From Rhodococcus sp. KBS0724 (GTDB lineage Bacteria; Actinomycetota; Actinomycetes; Mycobacteriales; Mycobacteriaceae): 64,000 nucleotides of DNA. Position 1 is the first letter of the stretch, and every line of letters starts with the position of its first letter. The stretch is from assembly GCF_005938745.2 (NCBI RefSeq), contig NZ_VCBX02000001.1, positions 372,001 to 436,000 of the forward strand. The letters are read 5' to 3'. Below are positions 60,221 through 64,000 of this stretch, one piece after another. The notes below the pieces were generated by a model. It was not told the origin of the DNA, searched no databases, and saw nothing but the letters and a program-made list of their open reading frames with translations. Made by a program: the position numbers and the translations under genes.

Positions 60221-61699
60221 TTACTTCCCGCTGATGATCCGGCCCAGAGTTTTCAGGGCCGGATTTTCTGCATTCCAGTAGTCGCTGTGCACGGCTAACC
60301 CCGGTGAACCCGGCGCACTCGCGAATACCTGGGCGCCGAACGTGGGGTCGGCCGGATCGAATCCGTGTATCCCGAGTGCTCGCGGTATCAGTTGCACGGG
60401 ATCCCAGAATGCTGTTGTTGCGTAGACGTGTTCACCCATGTCGGCTTCCGCCGTCGTATCCAGTCGCAATTCACTGACGCGTTCGGCATCGACGCCTGGG
60501 CTCGCGACAAAGACCAGATCGTCGACGTTCAGCGAACCTCCGTCGGTGGTGGCGGCACCGATGACGGTGCTGCCGTATGAATGCCCGATGACCACGTTGT
60601 GAGAGGCCGGGCCGTCGTGGGACGCACGTAAGCCGTCCTGGAATGCGTCCAGCGCGGGCGCGGCAGCGTCGGCGTAACGGTCGAACCCAGCTTCGGCAAT
60701 GGTCGGCGGAGAATCGTATCCGGACCAGAGAATGACCGAGTTGGCAGATCCGGGTGAGACTACGCGGGCCGCGTCGTACATCGCTCTGGTTCTCTGAAGG
60801 TCGCCGCCGATTCCGGCGACGGTGGTCCCGGTTCCGGGAACCAGTGTTGCGACATTGTCTGCGGTATCAGGATTTCCGAGCGCGATGGCGGTGTGCCCAT
60901 CGGGGCTCAGCGTTAGGAGGAACATGTCCGGTTGTAACTCTGCGGCGACGCTGGCGTAAGTGCTTGGCGCTGATTCGCGCAGTGTCTCCAGATATCGCCG
61001 GTTGTAGTAGTCGCGGTCCAGCGCCGGGAGTCCGTCCCGATTTCCGAGGGCCGGATATCGCAGGGCCAGCGCGTCTTTTTCGCTGGGGGAGAGGCTGTTC
61101 CAGTATTTACTCAGTTCGGCGGGGTTGTCCGGCAGGTTGACGGGATCGTTGACCACGGCGACGGGAGGGCCGAGAAGCTCGGCGAGTTGGCCGAATGCCG
61201 TTGCCAATGCCTGGGCGGCAGTGTTGTCGACGCGCTCCACTGCGTCGAGGGCTTCGGAAACTCTGATGCCGAAAGTTGCTGCAGCTTCGGCATAGTGGTC
61301 GTTTTGCAGGATGTCTGCCAGACTTCCCGGTGACGTAGGCGCAGGCGGAAAGACCTCACCGCTGTCGGTGACGGTCAGACCGTGCGCGAGAGTCGCGTCG
61401 TCGACGATCAGGCTGACAGCGCGGTACGCCTGGCTGAGCGTATTTGCCGCTCCGGCATAACAGTCCGCCACATTTCGCACGGCAATGGATATGCGACCGG
61501 ACGTGCGGAGCGTGTCCGAGAGTTCGGCAGAGGCTGCCGCAGCGGCCTCGCCTTTCCAGGCGTCGAATTCGCGCTCTACCGAGCGGCGGGCCGCGTCGAG
61601 TATGCCCTCGGCCCGCCGATCTGCCTCGATCAGTTGGGAACTCGTGGTCCGCAGCGGCTCAGGCGAGAAGGCGCGGACGTCGGAGATGGTCGGACGCAT
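60221..61699 (-). CDS. DUF1023-type alpha/beta hydrolase with helical N-terminus
   Basis: In this 492-aa protein residues 1-170 are helical and WXG/EspA-like, then a DUF1023 alpha/beta hydrolase with the nucleophile Ser in NVVIGHSYGSTVIGAAT (near 390) and the DDLVFVASPGVDAERVSEL region. It is coupled to a 74-aa EspC-like gene 6 nt upstream. This pairing is known from type VII secretion substrates and their associated proteins in mycolic-acid bacteria. No signal peptide. Secretion by ESX is inference. Confidence 0.78.
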   Translation of the reverse strand: MRPTISDVRAFSPEPLRTTSSQLIEADRRAEGILDAARRSVEREFDAWKGEAAAAASAELSDTLRTSGRISIAVRNVADCYAGAANTLSQAYRAVSLIVDDATLAHGLTVTDSGEVFPPAPTSPGSLADILQNDHYAEAAATFGIRVSEALDAVERVDNTAAQALATAFGQLAELLGPPVAVVNDPVNLPDNPAELSKYWNSLSPSEKDALALRYPALGNRDGLPALDRDYYNRRYLETLRESAPSTYASVAAELQPDMFLLTLSPDGHTAIALGNPDTADNVATLVPGTGTTVAGIGGDLQRTRAMYDAARVVSPGSANSVILWSGYDSPPTIAEAGFDRYADAAAPALDAFQDGLRASHDGPASHNVVIGHSYGSTVIGAATTDGGSLNVDDLVFVASPGVDAERVSELRLDTTAEADMGEHVYATTAFWDPVQLIPRALGIHGFDPADPTFGAQVFASAPGSPGLAVHSDYWNAENPALKTLGRIISGK

Positions 61700-61705
61700 C
61701 GTAAC

Positions 61706-61930
61706 TCAGATCCCGTGAAGTACGGCAGCGAAGTCACGGTCTGCGGCGTCGAGTAGGTGCGCGGTCTGGGCGGTCGCGTCGGCCAATGCCGAGATGCGTC
61801 CGGACAGGTAGCGATAGGCGTCGGCGACCGGTGCGAGGGTATCGACGTCGGCAACCTCGCCGGCCTGAGTGTGGAGAACCGTCGAAAGAAGCTGCAGTGC
61901 TTCGATATCTGCTTGAAGGAACGTGCCCAT
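61706..61930 (-). CDS. EspC-like (DUF2580/WXG-type) small helical protein
   Basis: This 74-aa protein has two amphipathic helices separated by a short turn (EALQLLSTVLHTQAGEVADV then DAYRYLSGRISALADATAQTAHLLDAADRDF), no WXG triplet, and the YxxxD/E-like placement near the turn is not clear. It precedes the DUF1023 hydrolase by 6 nt. Small partners of this kind form heterodimers with the helical N-terminus of the larger protein for type VII export. Confidence 0.65.
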   Translation of the reverse strand: MGTFLQADIEALQLLSTVLHTQAGEVADVDTLAPVADAYRYLSGRISALADATAQTAHLLDAADRDFAAVLHGI

Positions 61931-62014
61931 GCCGGAACGGTAGCGGCTGCGGAGACGCTGTGGTGCTCGCGAAATCGCCCTGTGGATAACCCGTTGTTAT
62001 CCACAGAAAGTCAA

Positions 62015-62836
62015 TTACCCGGTTGTCAGGTACGCCTGCACGCCATTCGAGATCGCCGACGCATAGTCGGCTTGTCCGGTGGGGCTGCTCATCCGGGCGG
62101 CTTCGTCGGCGTTACGCATGTTTCCCAGTTCCACGAGAATCGACGGGCGCTGCGCCAGATTGAGTCCGGTGAGGTCTGCGCGTGGTGACAGGCCGTTCTC
62201 GCCGATGTACGTCGACGGTGTGAGTCCGGCGCCGGTCAAGGCGTCGCGCATGGTTTCGGCCAGCGTCACGGAAGGTCCGGCCTGAACGGGGTTGAGGGGC
62301 GGCGCGGAGTAGCAGACGTGAAAGCCTTCGGCGCTCGCGTCGGCGCCGTCGGCGTGAATGCTGACCACGATGTCGGCGCCGGAGGCGTTGGCTGCCTCGG
62401 CTCGGGCATCGACGCAGGATCCGACGCTCGTGTCGTCGGGCCGGCTCAGCAGGACTGTGGCGCCTTCGGCTTCGAGTTCACTTTTGACCAGGCTCGTGAC
62501 TTCCCAGTTGAAGGTGTGTTCGGGAAATCCGGCGTCGGTGTTGGTGCCGGTGGTCTGGCAGTTCTTGGTGCCGCCGCGGCCGGTGGGGACCTGAGTGTTG
62601 ATGGTGTCGTCGTTTGCGCCGTTGTGTCCGGGATCGAGGAAGACGACTTTGCCTGCGAGTGGTTCGACGGCGGGCGCAGATGCCGGCGCAGCCGCGGGTG
62701 TGACGGCAGCGGCGCTCTCGGTGGTGCCTGTCGGGATAGTGCATCCAGCCGTGATCAAGGCAGCTGCGAAAGCCACACCGAGCGTGAGGCTACGGCGATT
62801 AGGCAGTTTTGTGATCTCTGACGGGTTTCGGCGCAC
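62015..62836 (-). CDS. N-acetylmuramoyl-L-alanine amidase (Ami1/Rv3717-like lipoprotein)
   Basis: This 273-aa amidase_3 zinc enzyme cleaves the stem peptide from peptidoglycan. Metal and catalytic residues: His in VVFLDPGHNG (near 70), Glu in GFPEHTFNWEV (near 104), His in IVVSIHADGAD (near 158) and Glu in SILVELGNMRNADEA (near 237). The N-terminus has a lipoprotein signal with lipobox ITAGC, unlike the Sec signal of M. tuberculosis Ami1. GTG start at 62836. It is divergent from ybaB as in mycobacteria. Confidence 0.9.
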   Translation of the reverse strand: MRRNPSEITKLPNRRSLTLGVAFAAALITAGCTIPTGTTESAAAVTPAAAPASAPAVEPLAGKVVFLDPGHNGANDDTINTQVPTGRGGTKNCQTTGTNTDAGFPEHTFNWEVTSLVKSELEAEGATVLLSRPDDTSVGSCVDARAEAANASGADIVVSIHADGADASAEGFHVCYSAPPLNPVQAGPSVTLAETMRDALTGAGLTPSTYIGENGLSPRADLTGLNLAQRPSILVELGNMRNADEAARMSSPTGQADYASAISNGVQAYLTTG

Positions 62837-62897
62837 CCGCTCACGGTAGCGCGCACCGACTACGCTGGTGGGGATAACTCTGGAGAAAGGACCGCAC

Positions 62898-63236
62898 GTG
62901 CAACCAGGTGGAGCACCCGATATGTCGGCATTGCTGGCTCAGGCTCAGCAAATGCAGCAGCAATTGATGGCTGCGCAGCAGGAAATGGCACAGGCGGAGG
63001 TGACCGGCCAGGCCGGTGGCGGACTGGTCATTGCCACGGTCAAGGGCACCGGTGAGGTGGTCGGTCTGCAGATCGATCCCAAGGTCGTAGACCCCGACGA
63101 CGTCGAAACCTTGCAGGATCTTGTGATCGGCGCCATTGAAGACGCGTCGCGCAAGGCTCAGGACGTCGCAGCAGAGAAGCTCGGCCCCTTGGCCGGCGGA
63201 CTCGGCGGAGGCCTTCCCGGTCTCCCCGGTTTCTAG
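62898..63236 (+). CDS. ybaB: YbaB/EbfC nucleoid-associated protein
   Basis: This 112-aa protein has a coiled N-terminal helix [27 protein letters not shown] and a central beta sheet [29 protein letters not shown], then a helical region and a Gly-rich C-terminus. It forms DNA-binding dimers. The GTG at 62898 follows AAAGGA (62885-62890); an earlier frame start at 62868 is rejected. It is 12 nt upstream of recR, the conserved dnaX-ybaB-recR association. Confidence 0.9.
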   Translation: MQPGGAPDMSALLAQAQQMQQQLMAAQQEMAQAEVTGQAGGGLVIATVKGTGEVVGLQIDPKVVDPDDVETLQDLVIGAIEDASRKAQDVAAEKLGPLAGGLGGGLPGLPGF

Positions 63237-63248
63237 AAAAGAGCCCGC

Positions 63249-63869
63249 GTGTACGAAGGTCCCGTTCAGGATCTGATCGACGAACTCGGGAAACTTCCCG
63301 GGGTCGGTCCCAAGAGCGCTCAGCGCATCGCCTTTCATCTTCTCTCGGTTGAACCGCCGGAGATCGACAGGTTGAAGAATGCGCTGCAGCGCATCCGCGA
63401 CGGCGTTCAGTTCTGCACGGTGTGCGGAACTGTGTCCGATCAGGAGAAGTGCAGGATCTGCGCGGATTCTCGTCGCGACCGAACGGTGATCTGCGTCGTA
63501 GAAGAGCCGAAAGACGTTCAGGCGGTGGAGCGGACAAGGGAGTTCAAGGGGCGCTACCACGTTCTCGGCGGGGCGCTCAATCCGTTGTCCGGCGTCGGGC
63601 CGGATCAGCTCCGCATTCGGGAGTTGTTGGCTCGCATCGCAAACCAAGAGGACGGCGTGGACGTGTCCGAGGTGATCATCGCGACCGATCCCAACACCGA
63701 GGGTGAGGCAACGGCGACGTATCTGGTTCGGATGATGCGCGATATTCCAGGTTTGACGGTGTCGCGCTTGGCTTCCGGTCTGCCGATGGGTGGCGATCTC
63801 GAATTCGCGGACGAGTTGACCTTGGGTAGGGCATTGTCCGGACGCCGCGAATTGTCCAGGAACGCCTGA
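63249..63869 (+). CDS. recR: Recombination mediator protein RecR
   Basis: This 206-aa protein loads RecA with RecF and RecO at gaps. It has the N-terminal Hh[25 protein letters not shown] (residues about 8-31), zinc finger [16 protein letters not shown] (near 57-72), Toprim [29 protein letters not shown] (near 80-108) and the C-terminal Walker B-like region [18 protein letters not shown]. The GTG start at 63249 has AAAAGAG upstream. The stop overlaps the next start by one base. Confidence 0.95.
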   Translation: MYEGPVQDLIDELGKLPGVGPKSAQRIAFHLLSVEPPEIDRLKNALQRIRDGVQFCTVCGTVSDQEKCRICADSRRDRTVICVVEEPKDVQAVERTREFKGRYHVLGGALNPLSGVGPDQLRIRELLARIANQEDGVDVSEVIIATDPNTEGEATATYLVRMMRDIPGLTVSRLASGLPMGGDLEFADELTLGRALSGRRELSRNA

Positions 63870-64000
63870 TGACAAGCACGCGGTCGGGGCGTCGTAGTTC
63901 GGAGGAGACGCGCACGCAGATCTTGGCGTCCGCTGGCAAGGCCTTCGCTACGCGTCCTTATCGAGAGATCACGCTCAAGGACATCGCCGAAGATGTCGGA
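63869..64000 (+). CDS. TetR-family regulator, N-terminal part (truncated by window end)
   Basis: The first 44 residues give [19 protein letters not shown] then ASAGKAFATRPYREITLKDIAEDVG, the start of a TetR helix-turn-helix. The ATG uses the last base of the recR stop (TGATG). The rest is outside the window. Confidence 0.8.
   Translation, partial: MTSTRSGRRSSEETRTQILASAGKAFATRPYREITLKDIAEDVG

Overview
The window reads as chromosomal DNA of a high-GC, mycolic-acid-type actinomycete, most likely Rhodococcus (erythropolis/qingshengii-like). Three things support this. First, positions 33.5-64 kb follow the order of the Mycobacterium tuberculosis Rv3722c-Rv3715c block: 4.5S RNA, aspartate aminotransferase, dnaX, the tuberculostearic-acid pair tmsA/tmsB, an SRPBCC protein, an Ami1-type amidase, ybaB and recR. 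Second, there are mycobacterial-type families (7Fe ferredoxin, EspC/DUF1023-like pair). Third, GTG starts and apparently leaderless starts are common. Species was not tested; it is inferred from families and gene order.

Region by region. (1) 0-15 kb is a catabolic locus built around an IclR regulator. On the plus strand are a D-2-hydroxyacid dehydrogenase, an NMT1/SsuA-type ABC importer, a class II aldolase-like protein, ferredoxin reductase, ferredoxin and an alpha/beta hydrolase with an abnormal nucleophile elbow. On the minus strand is a five-gene operon: enoyl-CoA hydratase, a second solute-binding lipoprotein, a double-length CaiB-type CoA-transferase, an MDR oxidoreductase and an acyl-CoA ligase. 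The substrate is unknown. (2) 15-24 kb holds housekeeping and regulatory genes, including three queuosine genes: tgt, a VUT/YhhQ-type queuine transporter and gluQ. (3) 24.3-33.4 kb is a compact integrative element inside tRNA-Ser(GGA). It has att repeats, arm-type integrase sites, integrase, immunity-type repressor with operators, excisionase-like protein, a RepA-like ATPase, HK97-type capsid, scaffold-like protein and both terminase subunits, but no recognisable portal, tail, lysis or DNA polymerase gene. It resembles the 9-10 kb phiRv1/phiRv2 elements of M. tuberculosis and looks like a capsid-encoding phage satellite.

(4) 33.5-48.8 kb has 4.5S RNA and aspartate aminotransferase, followed by accessory genes: GT87 glycosyltransferase, HhH-GPD protein, LysR/YeiH pair, an AraC-controlled cluster (quinone oxidoreductase, TauD-type dioxygenase, BKACE enzyme, MFS transporter, small hydrolase), a hydrolase/TetR pair around a perfect palindrome, and amt with a GlnR-like box. 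(5) 48.9-64 kb has dnaX, a secreted GH5 endoglycoceramidase-like enzyme, fadA-fadB behind a KstR-like box, tmsB/tmsA, SRPBCC, a DUF1023 hydrolase with an EspC-like partner, amidase, ybaB, recR and the start of a TetR gene.

All coordinates and motifs come from reading the sequence; family assignments come from recognised motifs and were not checked by database search.
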